Shown in pieces: positions 62,858 through 63,554 of a stretch of DNA of 63,554 bases (its first letter is position 1; the number at the start of each line of letters is the position of its first letter). Position numbers and translations under genes: made by a program. Where the stretch lies: the NCBI GenBank assembly GCA_905235305.1, contig CAJOLC010000008.1:1-63554 (forward strand), read 5' to 3'. This DNA comes from an uncultured Bacteroidaceae bacterium. Lineage in GTDB: Bacteria; Bacteroidota; Bacteroidia; Bacteroidales; Bacteroidaceae. The notes under the pieces are model-generated. The model was given only the letters and a program-made list of their open reading frames with translations. It searched no databases and was not told the origin of the DNA.

Positions 62858-63346
62858 TTAGACTCTGAACTGTTTCTGAACACATTGAATAGACTGGCTG
62901 AGATACTTAAAGACTGTCTTGAGGTTCATGTCGAGTCGGTTGGCGATGTCCTTTAGCTTCAGATCCTCCTCGAAGCGCAGCCGAAAGATTGTGAGGTGCG
63001 GTTCCTGGAGATGGCTTTGTGCGTAGTCCCAGATGGACTCCACCGTCTGCATCCTTTGTTCGTCGAACTGCCAGTCAGCATCGGCATCAAGAGGATAAAG
63101 TTGGCAGAACTGCTCTGCAAGCGTCTTCTGCCTGATGCGGTTGAGACTGGCATTGCGTACTGCCGTAATCAGATAGGCTCTCATCTTGTCGTCGGCAGGA
63201 AGGATGTCGCTCTTCATGAGCCGCACAAACACGTCCTGCACCGCGTCTTCGGCTTCCATGTCGTCGTACAGGAGCGTCCTGGCCAGGTGAATCATCTCGC
63301 TGTAGTTGCGGCAGAAAAGCCCGTGAAGTATCGTCTTGTCTATCAT
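62858..63346 (-). CDS. ECF-type RNA polymerase sigma factor
   Basis: Sigma-70 family protein of 162 aa. Region 2 is at about 10-75 (NYSEMIHLARTLLYDDMEAE, DAVQDVFVRLM, MRAYLITAVRNASLNRIRQK) and region 4 at about 105-160 (HLTIFRLRFEEDLKLKDIAN, RLDMNLKTVFKYLSQSIQ). It lacks a membrane helix, unlike the fusion at 55210. The anti-sigma gene follows after 19 bases, so they form the usual pair. The gap to the window end (63347-63554) shows no gene; a promoter could lie there but no clear box was found. Confidence 0.9.
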   Translation of the reverse strand: MIDKTILHGLFCRNYSEMIHLARTLLYDDMEAEDAVQDVFVRLMKSDILPADDKMRAYLITAVRNASLNRIRQKTLAEQFCQLYPLDADADWQFDEQRMQTVESIWDYAQSHLQEPHLTIFRLRFEEDLKLKDIANRLDMNLKTVFKYLSQSIQCVQKQFRV

Positions 63347-63554
63347 AAAGTGTACTTTCCTTTTTGAGTTGCTTCTATAATTAAGACAATTCTTAGCATC
63401 ATTTTTCTACAAAAGGAAGTGAGGAATTAAGATTGTTTAACATTGCTGTCCGGTAAAGTAACTATTCAGCGATTAATTTATCCTGCCCATAAATATCATT
63501 CCTCACCTCGCTAACAGATTATAATCTCGTATAGAGGTACGAGCATTCTCATTC

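Overview
The window looks like a chromosomal segment of a Bacteroidota member, most likely a Prevotellaceae or close Bacteroidales gut organism. The evidence is TAnnTTTG-type -7 promoter boxes, a Bacteroidetes-type integrase, DUF4290, PCMD and BspA-like proteins, short Prevotella-like C-terminal tails on secreted proteins, and many glycoside hydrolases. The genus is an inference.

Layout. 1-2.9 kb: the integrase end of an integrated element, lying downstream of the 3' end of tRNA-Ser(UGA), followed leftward by decayed DNA. 3-8 kb: small housekeeping and hypothetical genes (DUF554, BRCT-like protein, lipoprotein, HTH protein, MaoC hydratase, phospholipase D). 8-30 kb: a carbohydrate-degradation region. 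It holds a 51-residue peptide gene, three consecutive secreted proteins sharing one laminin-G-like module (one a GH78 rhamnosidase, one a GH106-like hydrolase), an AraC regulator and a Gfo/Idh/MocA oxidoreductase enclosed by inverted repeats, a frameshifted TonB-dependent receptor, two GH3 enzymes, tRNA-Lys(UUU) with a decayed neighbour copy, and a GH29 fucosidase. There is no SusC/SusD pair. 30-39 kb: thymidine kinase, RsmI, a coiled-coil lipoprotein, HflX, class I fumarase and a BspA-like secreted protein preceded by an orphan C-terminal tail fragment. 39-44.7 kb: a Gly/Ser-rich exported protein, then the leftward operon yicC-gmk-nadD-PCMD-nspC. 44.7-55 kb: the rightward run tsaB-DUF4290-murA-rimM-dxr-rseP-lipoprotein-cca-luxS-rpoN-PAP2. 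55-60 kb: an unusual single polypeptide joining an ECF sigma factor, a membrane helix and a C-terminal beta-barrel, followed by a CotH/lamin-tail surface protein. 60-63.5 kb: purE-ispG, then a leftward sigma/anti-sigma pair.

The most unusual signals are the sigma-TM-barrel fusion (55210-56895) and a family of short intergenic tandem arrays with a 22-bp period. The arrays occur at about seven places, often inside operons; their units combine a shared half (TTGG/GGGCAATG-like) with a locus-specific half. Other points are a 12-G tract directly before a start codon, the inverted repeats around the regulator/oxidoreductase pair, and an IspG without the central domain expected for this phylum. All calls rest on reading the sequence; no database search was run.
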